Below, piece by piece: positions 26,874 through 38,944 of a stretch of 64,000 nucleotides of DNA. How positions within the stretch are numbered: the stretch's first letter is position 1; every line of letters starts with the position of its first letter. Source of the stretch: an uncultured Gammaproteobacteria bacterium (GTDB taxonomy: Bacteria > Pseudomonadota > Gammaproteobacteria > Arenicellales > CAJQKF01); NCBI GenBank assembly GCA_905478855.1, contig CAJQKF010000079.1, positions 1 through 64,000 on the forward strand. The letters run 5' to 3'. A program made the translations under genes and the position numbers. The notes beneath the pieces are model-generated. The model was not told the origin of the DNA and searched no databases. It saw only the letters and a list, made by a program, of their open reading frames with translations.

Positions 26874-27059
26874 TTACTTCTCCTCAACTCGTAGTAGATG
26901 CGGAATCTTATTGATCATACCGCGCACAGAAGACGTATCTTCCACCATTACTGAATGATGTAATCGACGTAAACCAAGACCGTGGACACAAGCAATGTGT
27001 TTACGACCCCGGCCAGACATACTTTTTATCAAAGTAACTTGGATAGTTTTTTCTGCCAT
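26874..27059 (-). CDS. rpmD: 50S ribosomal protein L30 (uL30)
   Basis: 61 aa (59 in E. coli), taking [13 protein letters not shown] as the start rather than an upstream in-frame ATG inside the spacer to rps[18 protein letters not shown] is the typical core. Confidence 0.97.
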   Translation of the reverse strand: MAEKTIQVTLIKSMSGRGRKHIACVHGLGLRRLHHSVMVEDTSSVRGMINKIPHLLRVEEK

Positions 27060-27073
27060 TACAGTACCTGTTC

Positions 27074-27580
27074 TCAAATATCTTCTAATGATTTGCCACG
27101 TTTAGACGCAACCTGACGCGGACTCTTCATTCCACGAAGTCCCTCTAGTGTTGCCCGTGTAACATTTACCGGATTCGTAGTGCCGATAACTTTTGCAAGA
27201 ACGTTACGGACTCCAGCGGCCTCAAATACAGCACGCATAGTACCACCTGCGATTATACCCGTTCCTTCAGATGCTGGTCGCATAACTACTCGCGCTGCAC
27301 CATGCCTACCCACGATAGGGTAGTGTAAGGTTCCGTCTTTCAACTGAATTTTAGTCATATTCCGACGTGCATCTTCCATTGCTTTTTGCACTGCTACCGG
27401 TACTTCTCGTGCTTTACCACGACCCATACCAACACGTCCTTTTCCATCCCCTACTACAGTTAACGCTGAGAAACCAAATATTCTACCGCCTTTTACAACT
27501 TTAGCTACGCGGCGAACATTGATAAGCTGCTCTTGCATCTCATCGCCGTCATTCTTTGTTCTTTCTGGTGAAGCTGCCAT
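27074..27580 (-). CDS. rpsE: 30S ribosomal protein S5 (uS5)
   Basis: 168 aa. Double-stranded-RNA-binding-like N-terminal domain with [20 protein letters not shown] and C-terminal domain with [16 protein letters not shown]. Contributes to decoding fidelity. Spc operon, 14 bp before rpmD. Confidence 0.99.
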   Translation of the reverse strand: MAASPERTKNDGDEMQEQLINVRRVAKVVKGGRIFGFSALTVVGDGKGRVGMGRGKAREVPVAVQKAMEDARRNMTKIQLKDGTLHYPIVGRHGAARVVMRPASEGTGIIAGGTMRAVFEAAGVRNVLAKVIGTTNPVNVTRATLEGLRGMKSPRQVASKRGKSLEDI

Positions 27581-27605
27581 TTTATTTACCTGAATAAATA
27601 TTCAA

Positions 27606-27962
27606 TCAGAATTCCAGTCCACCTTCACGTGCTGCATCAGCAAACGCTTTAGTACGACCATGATATTTAAAGCCGGAGCGATCAAAAGAGACTTTTGTGA
27701 TTCCGGCCTCTTTAGCTTTCTCTGCAATTCGAAGGCCAACTGCCTTAGCAGCTGCCGTATTTCCGCCATTAGGAAACTCACTACGAAAGTCTGACTCAAC
27801 AGATGATGCGCTTACTAAAACCCTAGTAGGTTCATTATCGATGATCTGCGCATAAATATGCTTCGGTGTCCGAAACATACATAACCGCACTTTACGATCA
27901 CGAAGTAATTTCGCACGTAATTTACGAGCGCGACGTAACCGAGATTCTTTCTTATTTGCCAT
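27606..27962 (-). CDS. rplR: 50S ribosomal protein L18 (uL18)
   Basis: 118 aa from [14 protein letters not shown]; an ATG six codons upstream lies in the spacer and is not favoured. Binds 5S rRNA with L5. C-terminal [11 protein letters not shown] block is typical. Confidence 0.98.
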   Translation of the reverse strand: MANKKESRLRRARKLRAKLLRDRKVRLCMFRTPKHIYAQIIDNEPTRVLVSASSVESDFRSEFPNGGNTAAAKAVGLRIAEKAKEAGITKVSFDRSGFKYHGRTKAFADAAREGGLEF

Positions 27963-27984
27963 TGGATATACCTGTCCCAATTAA

Positions 27985-28518
27985 TTATTTCTTTTTCGCT
28001 TGCTTACGCACAACATGCTCATCTGAATAACGTACGCCTTTTCCTTTATAAGGTTCAGGCGGACGGTAAGCACGAATGTCAGCAGCTACTTGACCTACAA
28101 TTTGTTTATCTGCACCTTTGATAACAAGTTGAGTCTGCGTCGGTGCTTCGATCGTAACTTCCGCAGGAATCTCGTACACTACCGGATGAGAAAAGCCTAA
28201 AGAAAGGTTGAGTTTACTGCCCTGAACGTTTGCACGATAACCTACACCAATAATTGTTAGCTTTTTTTCAAACCCTTCTGAAACACCGACAACCATGTTA
28301 TTCACGAGTGCTCTCATCGTCCCAGCTAGGGCTCGATTAGATTTCTCTTCATTTGAAGGAGTAACTGTTACAACCTGATCTTCCATGGCCAAACCAACCG
28401 ATGGATGAACAGACATAGAAAGATTACCCTTCGGTCCCTTAATACTTAGCAACGTTCCGTCGAGCTTAAACTCAACATCGGACGGCAAGTTAACAGGGTT
28501 TTTCGCTACGCGAGACAT
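27985..28518 (-). CDS. rplF: 50S ribosomal protein L6 (uL6)
   Basis: 177 aa, identical to E. coli length. Two-fold repeated alpha/beta structure; C-terminal IRAYRPPEPYKGKGVRY is the signature near the factor-binding site. Confidence 0.99.
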   Translation of the reverse strand: MSRVAKNPVNLPSDVEFKLDGTLLSIKGPKGNLSMSVHPSVGLAMEDQVVTVTPSNEEKSNRALAGTMRALVNNMVVGVSEGFEKKLTIIGVGYRANVQGSKLNLSLGFSHPVVYEIPAEVTIEAPTQTQLVIKGADKQIVGQVAADIRAYRPPEPYKGKGVRYSDEHVVRKQAKKK

Positions 28519-28534
28519 ATGTTCATTCCTCTAA

Positions 28535-28933
28535 CTAAAATACTGTGCAAATGATTTCGCCGCCAGCACCAGTTTTCCGTGCCTGCTTTTCTGTCATTAC
28601 ACCGTGTGAAGTGGAAACTATAGCCACTCCAAGTCCACCTTCGACAGATGGTAAATCAGATACATCTTTATAAACCCGGCAACCTGGCTTACTTACTCTT
28701 TTAAGTTGCTCGATAACAGGCCGCCCTTGATAATATTTTAAGTTTACTGAAATCACTGGCAAACTATTGGAATCGACACCTGTTTCGTAACTATTTAAGT
28801 AACCTTCACTAACTAATACTTTTAAAATCGCTTCTTTCGCCTTTGAAGCCGGCATACTAACATCAGCTTTCTTAGCAGACAGACCGTTTCTGATGCGTGT
28901 CAACATATCGGCTACTGGATCAGACATACTCAT
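28535..28933 (-). CDS. rpsH: 30S ribosomal protein S8 (uS8)
   Basis: 132 aa from [17 protein letters not shown], preceded by a GGAGA ribosome site; a longer in-frame start upstream is unlikely. The C-terminal [17 protein letters not shown] is diagnostic. In E. coli S8 represses the spc operon by binding the L5 start region. Confidence 0.98.
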   Translation of the reverse strand: MSMSDPVADMLTRIRNGLSAKKADVSMPASKAKEAILKVLVSEGYLNSYETGVDSNSLPVISVNLKYYQGRPVIEQLKRVSKPGCRVYKDVSDLPSVEGGLGVAIVSTSHGVMTEKQARKTGAGGEIICTVF

Positions 28934-28946
28934 ATAAATATCTCCT

Positions 28947-29252
28947 TTACCAACTTGACTTAACAACACCAGGCGCTTCGCCCCGCATTATCAACTCTCG
29001 TAGTTTATTTCTACCTAGACCAAAACGTCGAAAATATCCACGCGGTCTACCGGTGATAGAACATCTATTTCTTTGTCTACTTTTACTGGAATCGCGAGGA
29101 AGCTTTTGTAAAGCCAGCATCGCTTCCCAAGTATCATCCATATCAGCATTTTGATCGCTAATGACACTTTTTAAAGTTTCACGTTTACTGTTAAATTTTT
29201 CGGCTAATTTGGAACGTTTAACATCCCGCGCTACCATAGATTTTTTTGCCAT
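28947..29252 (-). CDS. rpsN: 30S ribosomal protein S14 (uS14), zinc-free form
   Basis: 101 aa, the long C-minus type without a zinc ribbon, as in E. coli. The tail [19 protein letters not shown] is typical. Confidence 0.99.
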   Translation of the reverse strand: MAKKSMVARDVKRSKLAEKFNSKRETLKSVISDQNADMDDTWEAMLALQKLPRDSSKSRQRNRCSITGRPRGYFRRFGLGRNKLRELIMRGEAPGVVKSSW

Positions 29253-29265
29253 GTCTGTCTCGAAA

Positions 29266-29805
29266 CTACGTTTTCAGTGGGAAGTTAAAAGCGCGTAGTA
29301 ACGCCTCAGCTTCTGCATCAGTTTTTGCACTTGTTGTAATCGCAATATCCATACCGCGCAACGCATCAATTTTGTCATAATCAATTTCGGGAAAGACAAT
29401 TTGCTCCCGAATACCGAATCCATAGTTACCTCGTCCGTCGAACGATTTATTCGACAGACCTCTAAAATCGCGAACTCGGGGTAACGCAACACTTATCAGA
29501 CGATCAAGAAACTCATACATACGACTACGTCGCAACGTAACTTTACATCCAATTGGCCAGCCCTCACGAATTTTGAAAGCCGCCTCGGACTTTCGCGCAT
29601 AGGTTACAATTGACTTCTGACCGGCAATAGCCGTCATCTCGTCGGCTGCCGCCTGAAGCACGTTTTTATTCTTAAGCGCTTCACCCAGACCCATATTGAG
29701 CGTAATTTTCTCAATACTAGGAATTTTCATAGAGTTAGAGTACGTGAACTTTTCATTTAATTCCGCTCTAACTTTCGATCTATAAACTTCTGCCAATCTG
29801 CTCAT
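29266..29805 (-). CDS. rplE: 50S ribosomal protein L5 (uL5)
   Basis: 179 aa, same as E. coli. [11 protein letters not shown] and [16 protein letters not shown] are the family signatures. Binds 5S rRNA. Confidence 0.99.
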   Translation of the reverse strand: MSRLAEVYRSKVRAELNEKFTYSNSMKIPSIEKITLNMGLGEALKNKNVLQAAADEMTAIAGQKSIVTYARKSEAAFKIREGWPIGCKVTLRRSRMYEFLDRLISVALPRVRDFRGLSNKSFDGRGNYGFGIREQIVFPEIDYDKIDALRGMDIAITTSAKTDAEAEALLRAFNFPLKT

Positions 29806-29820
29806 GACTTCTAATTACCG

Positions 29821-30138
29821 TTAAACGTCTACTACTTCGCCATTAGACTTGAAGAAGCGAACTTTTTTTCCGTCCTCCAGAGTCTTAATCCCAACCCGAT
29901 CTGCCTTATTAGTAGCAGGGTTGAAAAGCGCTATATTTGATATATGAATCGGCGCTTCGCGCTCAATAATACCGCCGGTTTCTCCTTTATTCGGATCCGG
30001 CTTAACATGTTTTTTTACAACATTAATATCATTAACTAGTGCACGATCGCTATCTAACAAACGAAGCACGCTACCCCGTTTTCCCTTATCCCGACCGGCC
30101 AATACGATGACCTCGTCGCCTTTCTTTAATCTATTCAT
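29821..30138 (-). CDS. rplX: 50S ribosomal protein L24 (uL24)
   Basis: 105 aa. N-terminal KOW motif ([20 protein letters not shown]). Assembly initiator for the large subunit. Confidence 0.99.
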   Translation of the reverse strand: MNRLKKGDEVIVLAGRDKGKRGSVLRLLDSDRALVNDINVVKKHVKPDPNKGETGGIIEREAPIHISNIALFNPATNKADRVGIKTLEDGKKVRFFKSNGEVVDV

Positions 30139-30150
30139 GACAATCTCTTG

Positions 30151-30519
30151 TTACAAAACTTCAGGCGCTAGCGAAACAATTCGCATAAATTTCTCATTCC
30201 GCAACTCACGTGTTACTGGACCAAAAATACGTGTACCAATAGGCTGGTTTTGCGCATTAAGAAGAACAGCTGAGTTTTTATCAAATCGAATTAAAGAACC
30301 ATCGGCCCGCCGGACGCCATGACGTGTGCGCACAACAACCGCATTATATACATCACCTTTTTTGACCTTACTATTAGGCATTGCTTCTTTTATGCTAACT
30401 TTTATAACGTCGCCAATTCCAGCATAACGACGTTTCGAACCGCCCAAGACTTTAATACACATGACACGTCGCGCACCACTGTTGTCCGCCACATCCAGCC
30501 TACTTTGCATCTGAATCAT
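30151..30519 (-). CDS. rplN: 50S ribosomal protein L14 (uL14)
   Basis: 122 aa. Starts [17 protein letters not shown]; contains [17 protein letters not shown]. First gene of the spc group. Confidence 0.99.
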   Translation of the reverse strand: MIQMQSRLDVADNSGARRVMCIKVLGGSKRRYAGIGDVIKVSIKEAMPNSKVKKGDVYNAVVVRTRHGVRRADGSLIRFDKNSAVLLNAQNQPIGTRIFGPVTRELRNEKFMRIVSLAPEVL

Positions 30520-30529
30520 TTATATGCCC

Positions 30530-30805
30530 TCAATCGCTACGACTAACTACTTCGACCAAACGCCAGCTCTTGCTTTTGGAAATCGGACGACATTCTTCTA
30601 TAACTACCTTATCGCCTTCTTTACAAGCATTTTGCTCGTCATGCGCATGCATCTTAGTTCGACGTCGTACATATTTTTTATACAACGGATGTTGTAATTG
30701 ACGTTCAACCAACACGGTGATGGTCTTATCCATCTTGGCACTAGTAACGCTACCAGAAACCTGCCTGGTACGTTTCTCATCCAATTTTTGTTCTGCTTCT
30801 GCCAT
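30530..30805 (-). CDS. rpsQ: 30S ribosomal protein S17 (uS17)
   Basis: 91 aa (84 in E. coli) with a short extra charged N-terminus. [16 protein letters not shown] and [18 protein letters not shown] are typical. Start overlaps the rpmC stop by one base. Confidence 0.98.
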   Translation of the reverse strand: MAEAEQKLDEKRTRQVSGSVTSAKMDKTITVLVERQLQHPLYKKYVRRRTKMHAHDEQNACKEGDKVVIEECRPISKSKSWRLVEVVSRSD

Positions 30806-30999
30806 TATTGAGCACTCGCTAATTCGGTCATTCGCGTTTTAATACGCGCAATTTGTCGTCGCACAGCCTTGAAACGAGATGGGTTCGCTAACTGCCCAGT
30901 TCCACGTTGCATTCTCAAATTGAATTGCTCATGACGCAATTCAATCAACTCTTTCTTTAAGCCTTCTATATCAAGGCCTTCTACATTGCTATCAGCCAT
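30805..30999 (-). CDS. rpmC: 50S ribosomal protein L29 (uL29)
   Basis: 64 aa, two-helix hairpin protein. Conserved [20 protein letters not shown]. Lies at the exit tunnel. Confidence 0.98.
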   Translation of the reverse strand: MADSNVEGLDIEGLKKELIELRHEQFNLRMQRGTGQLANPSRFKAVRRQIARIKTRMTELASAQ

Positions 31000-31000
31000 T

Positions 31001-31414
31001 TCAGACTCCGGAACGACTTACAAAAGTGGTTTGTACGGGCAATTTTGCACCCGCCAAGCGAAACGCTTCTCGAGCCAGATCTTCGGAAACACCTTCAATT
31101 TCAAATAACATTCTTCCAGGCTGAACTAACGCTACCCAGTATTCAGGATTTCCTTTACCTTTACCCATTCGTACTTCTAAAGGCTTTTTCGAAACGGGCT
31201 TATCTGGAAAAACACGTATCCATACACGACCACCACGTTTTATATGCCTATTAATTGCTCTTCGTCCGGCCTCTATTTGACGAGCCGTCAAACGACCGCG
31301 ACCGACACATTTCAAGCCAAATTCACCAAAACTGACTTTACTGCCTCGAATCGCTAATCCGCGATTCCGGCCTTTCATCTGTTTTCTAAACTTTGTTCTC
31401 TTAGGTTGTAACAT
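31001..31414 (-). CDS. rplP: 50S ribosomal protein L16 (uL16)
   Basis: 137 aa (136 in E. coli). [19 protein letters not shown] start and [14 protein letters not shown] motif. Near the A-site tRNA elbow. Confidence 0.99.
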   Translation of the reverse strand: MLQPKRTKFRKQMKGRNRGLAIRGSKVSFGEFGLKCVGRGRLTARQIEAGRRAINRHIKRGGRVWIRVFPDKPVSKKPLEVRMGKGKGNPEYWVALVQPGRMLFEIEGVSEDLAREAFRLAGAKLPVQTTFVSRSGV

Positions 31415-31435
31415 CTGAACGTCTCTTTATTCGTC

Positions 31436-32107
31436 TTAGGCCGAAGCAGACTCTGGAGCGGTTTCCGCTACAACTTCTTCTTCGTAAATTTCGCCTTTAA
31501 AAATCCAAACTTTAACGCCGATTACACCGTAAGTAGTATGTGCTTCGGCAAATCCGTAATCAACATCAGCTCGTAAGGTATGCAATGGGACACGTCCTTC
31601 TCGATACCACTCGCTACGCGCAATTTCGGCACCGTTTAAACGCCCCGCAACCATAACCTTCACACCCTCGGCGCCAAGTCTCATGGAATTTTGAACAGAA
31701 CGCTTCATTGCTCTTCTGAACATGATGCGCTTTTCGAGTTGTTGACATATATTTTCAGCAACCAATTTAGCATCCAGCTCAGGCTTGCGTATCTCCTCAA
31801 CAGAAATTTGAACTGGAGCACCGTTAATTTTACCTAACTGTAGCCGCAACTTTTCTATGTCCTCGCCTTTCTTACCAATAACGATACCTGGACGTGCCGT
31901 AAAAATCGTCACATTAAGATTATCGCCGAAACGATCGAGCTGAACTTTACTTACCGCGGCACTCTTCATTTTTTTATCAATGAATGCGCGTACGTTCTGA
32001 TCTATTGTCAACTTGCGAGCATACTCACGCCCGGTCGCAAACCATTTAGCATTCCAATCTCTGATTATTCCTAATCGAAAACCATTCGGATGGACTTTTT
32101 GACCCAT
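31436..32107 (-). CDS. rpsC: 30S ribosomal protein S3 (uS3)
   Basis: 223 aa from [15 protein letters not shown], the universal S3 start; a longer frame runs back into rplV and is rejected. KH domain around 40-110 with [13 protein letters not shown]. The acidic C-terminus is slightly shorter than E. coli (233). Confidence 0.98.
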   Translation of the reverse strand: MGQKVHPNGFRLGIIRDWNAKWFATGREYARKLTIDQNVRAFIDKKMKSAAVSKVQLDRFGDNLNVTIFTARPGIVIGKKGEDIEKLRLQLGKINGAPVQISVEEIRKPELDAKLVAENICQQLEKRIMFRRAMKRSVQNSMRLGAEGVKVMVAGRLNGAEIARSEWYREGRVPLHTLRADVDYGFAEAHTTYGVIGVKVWIFKGEIYEEEVVAETAPESASA

Positions 32108-32124
32108 TAGTCTAATACTCCCGG

Positions 32125-32457
32125 CTATTCGTCGCTTACAGTCACAGTAATGTGACAATTTCGTTTCATGATACTCGCCGCGCGACCTTTCGCTCTGGCT
32201 CGCCATCTTTTCATGGTCGGTCCTTCGTCAATCATTATTGCGGACACTCGAAGCTCATCAATATCGGCTCCATCATTGTGTTCCGCATTGGCGATGGCAG
32301 AATCCAACACTTTCTTAATATGTAAAGCAGCTTTTTTATCGCTGAATTCCAATAATTCTATTGCTTTAGCGACTGGAAGCTTACGAACCTGATCAGCCAC
32401 CAACCGACACTTCTGTGGTGACAAACGAACGTATTTTGCTACGGCTGAAACTTGCAT
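32125..32457 (-). CDS. rplV: 50S ribosomal protein L22 (uL22)
   Basis: 110 aa, same as E. coli, from [20 protein letters not shown]. The beta-hairpin with [15 protein letters not shown] reaches into the exit tunnel. Confidence 0.98.
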   Translation of the reverse strand: MQVSAVAKYVRLSPQKCRLVADQVRKLPVAKAIELLEFSDKKAALHIKKVLDSAIANAEHNDGADIDELRVSAIMIDEGPTMKRWRARAKGRAASIMKRNCHITVTVSDE

Positions 32458-32467
32458 TATATAAACC

Positions 32468-32743
32468 TCAGCGTTTCGATTTCTTATCCGCGATATGACC
32501 GCGGAAAGTTCTAGTTGGAGCAAATTCGCCCAATTTATGACCGACCATGTTCTCGGAAACCAGTATAGGCACATGTACTTTGCCGTTATGTACGGCAATC
32601 GTTAACCCCACGAATTCAGGCATAATCATTGATCGTCGCGACCAAGTTTTTACAGGTCGTCGAGATTTTTCTTCTTGTGCTTTCTGCACTTTTGCCCATA
32701 AGTGATGATCTACAAACGGGCCTTTCTTAATTGAACGAGGCAT
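32468..32743 (-). CDS. rpsS: 30S ribosomal protein S19 (uS19)
   Basis: 91 aa. [15 protein letters not shown] start and [10 protein letters not shown] near the end. Small-subunit head protein, 2 bp after rplB. Confidence 0.99.
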   Translation of the reverse strand: MPRSIKKGPFVDHHLWAKVQKAQEEKSRRPVKTWSRRSMIMPEFVGLTIAVHNGKVHVPILVSENMVGHKLGEFAPTRTFRGHIADKKSKR

Positions 32744-32745
32744 TA

Positions 32746-33570
32746 TTATTTCTTCCTTCTACGAAGAATCATTGAATCGGTACGCTTATTAGAACGTGTG
32801 CGATGTCCCTTTGTTGGCACACCCCAAGGACTAACAGGGTGACGTCCACCGGAAGTTCGTCCTTCACCACCACCGTGCGGGTGATCAACTGGGTTCATGG
32901 CTACACCACGAACTGTAGGACGAATACCTCTCCAGCGTTTTGCGCCGGCTTTTCCAAGCTTACGCAAACTATGCTCTTGATTACCAACTTCACCAATAGT
33001 TGCCCGACAAGACAACGGAACTTTACGTACTTCTCCGGAACGCATACGTAACATGGCAGTCGTACCTTCCTTACCTAAAAACTGAATAGAAGCGCCAGCT
33101 GAGCGAGCGAGTTGACCGCCTTTTCCTGGTTTCATTTCTACACAATGGATTACGGTACCAACCGGTATTTTGCGAAGCGGTAGGCAATTGCCAACGGCGA
33201 TCGGAGCAACTTCCCCGGAAATTACACTATCACCCGCCTTTGCTCGGCGAGGCGCGAGTATATAACGCCGCTCGCCATCTGCATACAGCAAAAGTGCAAT
33301 ATGTGCACTTCTATTTGGATCATATTCCAAACGCTCGATTGTTGCTGGTATTCCATCCTTATCTCGCTTGAAATCAATTAGCCGATAATGACGTTTATGT
33401 CCACCACCGCGATGACGAACAGTTATCCGACCTTTATTGTTTCTACCACTTGTTGCAATCTTGTGCTCAAGTAATGGTGCGTATGGTTTACCCTTATGTA
33501 GATCATGATCTACAACTTTCACCATGCCGCGACGTGCTGGTGATGTAGGTTTAGTTTTAACTAGTGCCAT
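32746..33570 (-). CDS. rplB: 50S ribosomal protein L2 (uL2)
   Basis: 274 aa (273 in E. coli). [18 protein letters not shown] near 55 and the C-terminal [17 protein letters not shown] block near the peptidyl transferase centre. Confidence 0.99.
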   Translation of the reverse strand: MALVKTKPTSPARRGMVKVVDHDLHKGKPYAPLLEHKIATSGRNNKGRITVRHRGGGHKRHYRLIDFKRDKDGIPATIERLEYDPNRSAHIALLLYADGERRYILAPRRAKAGDSVISGEVAPIAVGNCLPLRKIPVGTVIHCVEMKPGKGGQLARSAGASIQFLGKEGTTAMLRMRSGEVRKVPLSCRATIGEVGNQEHSLRKLGKAGAKRWRGIRPTVRGVAMNPVDHPHGGGEGRTSGGRHPVSPWGVPTKGHRTRSNKRTDSMILRRRKK

Positions 33571-33604
33571 TCAAATTTACCTTTATACAGCGACTATTGT
33601 CGTG

Positions 33605-33904
33605 TTAAGCCCCGCCACCAATAAAATCGATGTCGTTGCCTTCTTTAAGCTTAACGTATGCCTTTTTCCAGTCTTTACGTTTTCCAGGTGTTCGGCCAAA
33701 ACCTTTAGATTTCCCTCGAACATTAACTACCTGCACGCCTTCCACTTCAACCTCAAAAAGTTTCTCAACAGCCGCAGAAATTTCCATTTTTGTCGCCGTT
33801 TTATCCACCGCAAAAACAACCTGCCTATGTTTATCTGCCACGTTTGTGGTTTTTTCTGATACATGAGGGCGCAAAATAACTTGCATTAATCGTTCTTCAT
33901 TCAC
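33605..33904 (-). CDS. rplW: 50S ribosomal protein L23 (uL23)
   Basis: 99 aa. VILRPHVSEKTT start region; docks trigger factor and SRP at the tunnel exit. Overlaps rplD by 4 bp. Confidence 0.98.
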   Translation of the reverse strand: MNEERLMQVILRPHVSEKTTNVADKHRQVVFAVDKTATKMEISAAVEKLFEVEVEGVQVVNVRGKSKGFGRTPGKRKDWKKAYVKLKEGNDIDFIGGGA

Positions 33905-34521
33905 GACAAACTCTCCTCAATTTTTTTCAAAGCAGAAGCCGTCACAAAAACGTTCTGATGCTGAATGAGATTAAGTGGATTAACTTCACCGGCTTCTATT
34001 ACTTCAATACGGTATAAATTGCGCGAAGCCAGCTGCAGATTACGGCTTTCACCATCTACGATTATCAGCACATCACTAATTCCAGCAGCTCTCAACTGAT
34101 CAGCTAGCATTTTGGTCTTAGCTTCTGGCAAATCGACGCTGTCAACTACCTTCAGTCTCTCAGCCCTAATAAGCTCGGATAAGATAGAACGTATTGCGCC
34201 GCGATACATTTTGCGGTTCACTTTTTGCTCGTAGCTTCGAGTCGAAGAAGGGAAAGTAGCACCACCACCACGAAATATCGGGCTTCTGATTGTACCCGCT
34301 CGGGCACGACCAGTTCCTTTCTGTCGCCAAGGTTTACTTCCGCCACCAGATACCGCTGACCTATTTTTCTGGGCGCTTGTTCCTGAACGAGCTGCGGACA
34401 TAAATGCGGTAACAACCTGATGAATAAGCGGCTGCTTATAATCCGTCGCAAATACCGAGTCATTTAGCTCGACCGTACCAGCAGTACTACTGCCGGATAA
34501 ATTGTTTATATTAAGTTGCAC
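33901..34521 (-). CDS. rplD: 50S ribosomal protein L4 (uL4)
   Basis: 206 aa (201 in E. coli). Tunnel loop with KPWRQKGTGRARAGTIRSP. In E. coli L4 represses the S10 operon; here no long S10 leader exists upstream of rpsJ. Confidence 0.98.
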   Translation of the reverse strand: MQLNINNLSGSSTAGTVELNDSVFATDYKQPLIHQVVTAFMSAARSGTSAQKNRSAVSGGGSKPWRQKGTGRARAGTIRSPIFRGGGATFPSSTRSYEQKVNRKMYRGAIRSILSELIRAERLKVVDSVDLPEAKTKMLADQLRAAGISDVLIIVDGESRNLQLASRNLYRIEVIEAGEVNPLNLIQHQNVFVTASALKKIEESLS

Positions 34522-34548
34522 GATTGAATCTCTCTATTCTAACCAGCT

Positions 34549-35187
34549 TCATCTTTTTACTGATGGTGTAACCACAACATCGAGTCCTTTAGGTCCCGGC
34601 ACTGATCCTCGAATAAGGAGCAGGTTACGCTCGGCATCTACCCTTACCACTTCCAAATTTTGTTGAGTAGCAGGCTTGTTTCCCATTTGGCCAGCCATCT
34701 TTTTACCTGGAAAAACTCGACCAGGATCTTGGTTCTGCCCAATAGAGCCAGGTTTACGGTGAGCCTTAGAGTTACCGTGGGTAGCTCGCCCTCCTTTAAA
34801 ACCATGGCGACGCATAACACCGGAGAAGCCGCGGCCTTTTACCACACCCTGAACATCAACACTATCTTTTTCGGCAAAAATGTTCACATCAACCTGCTCA
34901 CCTTCTTTAACAGCCTCTAACGCTTCCGCAGTTACTCGAAACTCCCAAAGTCCGCAGCCTGGCTCAACCTCAGCCTTAGCGTAGTGCCCTTTCATTGATG
35001 CTGTAACACGATTCGGCTTACGACTACCTGTTGTCACTTGAACAGCGCTATAACCATCGCTACTTACGCTCTTTAGTTGCGTAATGCGGTTAGGTGTTGC
35101 ATCGATAACCGTTACGGGAACGGACACGCCGTCTTCAGTAAAGATACGCGTCATCCCAATTTTCTTTCCGATTATTCCCAAACTCAT
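34549..35187 (-). CDS. rplC: 50S ribosomal protein L3 (uL3)
   Basis: 212 aa. [13 protein letters not shown] start; central loop with [20 protein letters not shown] containing the glutamine that PrmB methylates in related bacteria. Confidence 0.99.
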   Translation of the reverse strand: MSLGIIGKKIGMTRIFTEDGVSVPVTVIDATPNRITQLKSVSSDGYSAVQVTTGSRKPNRVTASMKGHYAKAEVEPGCGLWEFRVTAEALEAVKEGEQVDVNIFAEKDSVDVQGVVKGRGFSGVMRRHGFKGGRATHGNSKAHRKPGSIGQNQDPGRVFPGKKMAGQMGNKPATQQNLEVVRVDAERNLLLIRGSVPGPKGLDVVVTPSVKR

Positions 35188-35209
35188 GATAATTGACCTT
35201 TATTCAAAT

Positions 35210-35527
35210 TCAGCTCAGTTTGATCTCAACATCGACTCCAGCCGCGAGATCTAACTTCATCAACGCGTCTACTGTCTTATCAGTCGGCTCTACGATATCC
35301 ATAATTCGCTTATGCGTTCGGATTTCAAACTGATCGCGCGCGGTTTTATATTTATGCGGTGATCGCAATAAATCGTATCGCTCTTTTTTAACAGGCAACG
35401 GAATCGGTCCACGAACAATTGCACCAGTTCGACGAGCAGTTTGCACGATTTCAGACGCAGAACGATCAATCATCTTGTGATCAAATGCTTTGAGCCGAAT
35501 ACGTATTTTTTGACTATTTACCTTCAC
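35210..35527 (-). CDS. rpsJ: 30S ribosomal protein S10 (uS10, NusE)
   Basis: 105 aa (103 in E. coli). [17 protein letters not shown] and [20 protein letters not shown] are diagnostic. Also the NusE partner of NusB in antitermination. Only 57 bp separate it from tuf, so the S10 genes are probably read through from the str operon. Confidence 0.98.
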   Translation of the reverse strand: MKVNSQKIRIRLKAFDHKMIDRSASEIVQTARRTGAIVRGPIPLPVKKERYDLLRSPHKYKTARDQFEIRTHKRIMDIVEPTDKTVDALMKLDLAAGVDVEIKLS

Positions 35528-35584
35528 TTTGAACTTTTCTCGCGTTATCTGTTAGACGCTAATAAGTAGATTAAGAACTACTCA

Positions 35585-36775
35585 TTACTCGATAATTTTG
35601 GCTACTACACCAGCCCCAACGGTACGGCCACCTTCGCGTATTGCGAATCGTAGACCATCTTCCATTGCGATCGGTGCAATTAACTTCACTTCAATATGGA
35701 CGTTATCACCAGGCATGACCATCTCAATACCTTCCGGCAATTGACATGCACCTGTTACATCCGTTGTTCGAAAATAAAACTGCGGTCGATAATTATCAAA
35801 AAATGGCGTATGACGTCCACCTTCTTCCTTACTCAACACATAAACCTCAGCTTCAAAATGTGTATGAGGAGTAATCGAACCCGGCTTCGCCAAGACCTGA
35901 CCTCGCTCTACATCATCTCGTTTTGTGCCGCGCAATAATGCGCCAATATTGTCCCCTGCCTGACCTTCATCAAGCAACTTGCGAAACATCTCAACTCCAG
36001 TACAGGTAGTCTTCGTGGTATCACGAATACCAATAATCGCAATCTCATCTCCAACTTTGATAATACCACGCTCTACACGACCTGTTACCACTGTGCCGCG
36101 ACCCGATATTGAAAACACATCCTCAACCGGCATCAGAAAATCTCCATCCACCGCACGCTCTGGCTCTGGAATAAATGAATCCAGCGCTGCCGCTAACTCG
36201 ATGATCGCGCCTTCACCCATTTCACTCGTATCACCTTCCAAGGCTTTTAATGCACTACCTTTAATTATCGGTGTGTCATCTCCTGGAAAATCATATTTGT
36301 CCAACAGTTCTCGAACTTCCATTTCAACCAACTCAAGCAGCTCTTCGTCATCAACCATATCGCATTTATTCAAAAATACAACAATGTACGGAACCCCTAC
36401 CTGACGCGCTAACAGTATGTGCTCTCGGGTCTGAGGCATCGGACCATCTGCCGCCGAACATACTAAAATAGCTCCGTCCATCTGCGCCGCACCTGTGATC
36501 ATGTTCTTTACATAATCCGCATGGCCCGGGCAATCAACGTGCGCATAGTGACGCGCTTCTGTTTCGTACTCAACATGTGCCGTCGCAATCGTAATACCAC
36601 GCTCTCGCTCTTCAGGGGCATTATCAATCTGATCAAAAGCCTTTACTTCGCCGCCATACTTCAACGACAAAACCTTTGTCATCGCCGCGGTTAACGTCGT
36701 CTTACCATGATCAACATGTCCGATCGTACCTACATTTACATGGGGCTTCGAACGATTAAACTTTTCCTTAGACAC
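35585..36775 (-). CDS. tufA: Elongation factor Tu, copy A
   Basis: 396 aa from a GTG (36775), preceded by AGAGGTGTTATTCA; a longer upstream frame is rejected because the second copy starts at the same GTG. GTPase motifs [17 protein letters not shown] and NKCD are present. Delivers aminoacyl-tRNA to the ribosome. Differs from the copy at 52.1-53.3 kb at six residues. Located in the str operon after fusA. Confidence 0.99.
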   Translation of the reverse strand: MSKEKFNRSKPHVNVGTIGHVDHGKTTLTAAMTKVLSLKYGGEVKAFDQIDNAPEERERGITIATAHVEYETEARHYAHVDCPGHADYVKNMITGAAQMDGAILVCSAADGPMPQTREHILLARQVGVPYIVVFLNKCDMVDDEELLELVEMEVRELLDKYDFPGDDTPIIKGSALKALEGDTSEMGEGAIIELAAALDSFIPEPERAVDGDFLMPVEDVFSISGRGTVVTGRVERGIIKVGDEIAIIGIRDTTKTTCTGVEMFRKLLDEGQAGDNIGALLRGTKRDDVERGQVLAKPGSITPHTHFEAEVYVLSKEEGGRHTPFFDNYRPQFYFRTTDVTGACQLPEGIEMVMPGDNVHIEVKLIAPIAMEDGLRFAIREGGRTVGAGVVAKIIE

Positions 36776-36818
36776 TGAATAACACCTCTTAAAATTCAAT
36801 AAATCTGATTATTTTGCT

Positions 36819-38915
36819 TCAACTTGCCTTTTTCATGACAACTTCAACAACATTGTTTGGGGCTGGAGCATACTTTGAAAAACTCATTGTATAAGTTGCT
36901 CTGCCCTGGGTTGCCGACCGTAACGACGTCGCATACCCGAACATTTCTGCTAAAGGCACTTCTGCCTTTATAATTTTTCCTGAAGGCGCTTCTTCCATGG
37001 CTAGAATCACGCCTCGCCTTGAGCTGACATCACCGGTAACATTACCCATGTAATCCTCCGGAGTTACAATCTCAACCTCCATAACCGGCTCAAGAAGCAT
37101 TGCACCGGCCCGTCGACTACCGTCTCTAAAAGCCTGAATAGCGGCAGCCCTGAACGCATGCTCAGATGAATCGACATCATGATATGAACCGTCATAAAGT
37201 GCTACTTTCACATCAACTACCGGATAACCAGCAACAACACCAGCCTCTAGTGCTTGTCGTACTCCTTTCTCAACAGCTGGAATATACTCGCGCGGAACTG
37301 CACCGCCTTTAATTTCATCTGCAAACTCAAAACCAGCGCCAATTTCGTTGGGTTCAATACGTAAATGCACATGTCCAAATTGCCCTCTGCCACCAGTCTG
37401 TTTTGCATACTTACATTCCTGGGTGACAGCTTTATCAATAGTTTCGCGGTAAGCAACCTGTGGCTTTCCTACATTACAATCAACGCTAAATTCACGCTTA
37501 AGTCGATCAATAATAATATCGAGATGCAATTCACCCATACCAGATATAATGGTTTGAGCCGATTCTTCATCGGTACGAACATGGAAACTAGGATCTTCTT
37601 GTGCAAGCTTCTGCAACGCCACTCCAAGTTTCTCTTGATCTACCTTTGTTCTTGGCTCTACGGCCTGAGCAATAACAGGCTCTGGGAATTCCATACGCTC
37701 CAACGTGATAACATTATTGACATCACATAACGTATCGCCGGTTGTTATATTTTTTAAACCAACCGCAGCAGCAATGTCACCTGCTCTAACCTCTTTCAGT
37801 TCGGCACGGTCATTTGCATGCATTTGGAGTATTCGACCAATCCGTTCTTTTTTCCCTTTAATCGGATTATAAACACTGTCGCCAGCCTTCAAAACCCCGG
37901 AATAAACCCGAAAAAACACAAGCTGGCCCACGAATGAATCCGTCATTATTTTGAAGCCAAGCGCTGAAAACGGCTCATCGTCACTAGATAACCTGACTGC
38001 TTCGGTTTCTCCATCCTCAAGAAGCCCAGTTATTGCGGGAACATCTGTTGGACAAGGCATGAAATCAACGACTGCGTCTAACATAGCTTGTACGCCTTTA
38101 TTTTTAAAGGCACTGCCGAGAAACACTGGAACAACTTCGTTAGCTATAGTTAGCTTCCGAATAGAATCCTTCAACTCATCAATGGAAAGAACACCTTCAT
38201 TAAGGTATTTTTCCATTAAGAGTTCACTAGATTCCGCTACCGACTCAACCAATTGCTCACGGTATTTACCAGCTAGTTCGACAAGCTCTTCGGGAACCGG
38301 TCTAGCATCGTACTTTAAACCCTTAGAATCATCATCCCAATAGATTGCCTGCATTGATACAAGGTCAACGACCCCTTCAAACCCATCCTCCGCACCAATA
38401 GGCACTTGCATCACTAACGGATTTGCACCCAGCCTACTTCTTATCTGTTCAACCACCCGGAAGAAATCAGCTCCTGTGCGATCCATCTTATTAATGAAGG
38501 CCATACGAGGGACTGCGTACTTGTCCGCCTGACGCCAAACCGTCTCAGATTGAGGCTCGACTCCACCAACAGCACAAAAAACTGCACACGCACCATCCAG
38601 AACTCTGAGACTACGCTCAACCTCTATAGTGAAGTCGACATGCCCAGGAGTATCGATAATGTTTATTCTATGCTCTTCACGTTGACCATCCATGCCACTC
38701 CAAAAACAAGTTGTAGCCGCTGAAGTAATGGTAATACCACGCTCTTGCTCTTGAGCCATCCAGTCCATGGTTGCTGCACCATCGTGCACCTCACCCATTT
38801 TGTGTGAGGTGCCTGTATAGTAAAGAATTCTCTCAGTCGTAGTCGTCTTACCGGCATCAATATGAGCCATGATGCCAATATTCCGATAATGAGTGAGTGG
38901 AGTCTTGCGAGACAC
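36819..38915 (-). CDS. fusA: Elongation factor G
   Basis: 698 aa (704 in E. coli). P-loop [20 protein letters not shown] and NKMD, then domains II-V, with the domain IV tip region typical of translocating EF-G. Between rpsG and tufA. Confidence 0.99.
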   Translation of the reverse strand: MSRKTPLTHYRNIGIMAHIDAGKTTTTERILYYTGTSHKMGEVHDGAATMDWMAQEQERGITITSAATTCFWSGMDGQREEHRINIIDTPGHVDFTIEVERSLRVLDGACAVFCAVGGVEPQSETVWRQADKYAVPRMAFINKMDRTGADFFRVVEQIRSRLGANPLVMQVPIGAEDGFEGVVDLVSMQAIYWDDDSKGLKYDARPVPEELVELAGKYREQLVESVAESSELLMEKYLNEGVLSIDELKDSIRKLTIANEVVPVFLGSAFKNKGVQAMLDAVVDFMPCPTDVPAITGLLEDGETEAVRLSSDDEPFSALGFKIMTDSFVGQLVFFRVYSGVLKAGDSVYNPIKGKKERIGRILQMHANDRAELKEVRAGDIAAAVGLKNITTGDTLCDVNNVITLERMEFPEPVIAQAVEPRTKVDQEKLGVALQKLAQEDPSFHVRTDEESAQTIISGMGELHLDIIIDRLKREFSVDCNVGKPQVAYRETIDKAVTQECKYAKQTGGRGQFGHVHLRIEPNEIGAGFEFADEIKGGAVPREYIPAVEKGVRQALEAGVVAGYPVVDVKVALYDGSYHDVDSSEHAFRAAAIQAFRDGSRRAGAMLLEPVMEVEIVTPEDYMGNVTGDVSSRRGVILAMEEAPSGKIIKAEVPLAEMFGYATSLRSATQGRATYTMSFSKYAPAPNNVVEVVMKKAS

Positions 38916-38944
38916 GGTATTAAGCCTAGTGAAAGTCTTTGAAT

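Noticed and set aside
26873-26887. Longer rplO start inside rpmD
   Set aside because: The GTG one base after the rpmD stop gives the standard L15 length and has a ribosome site.
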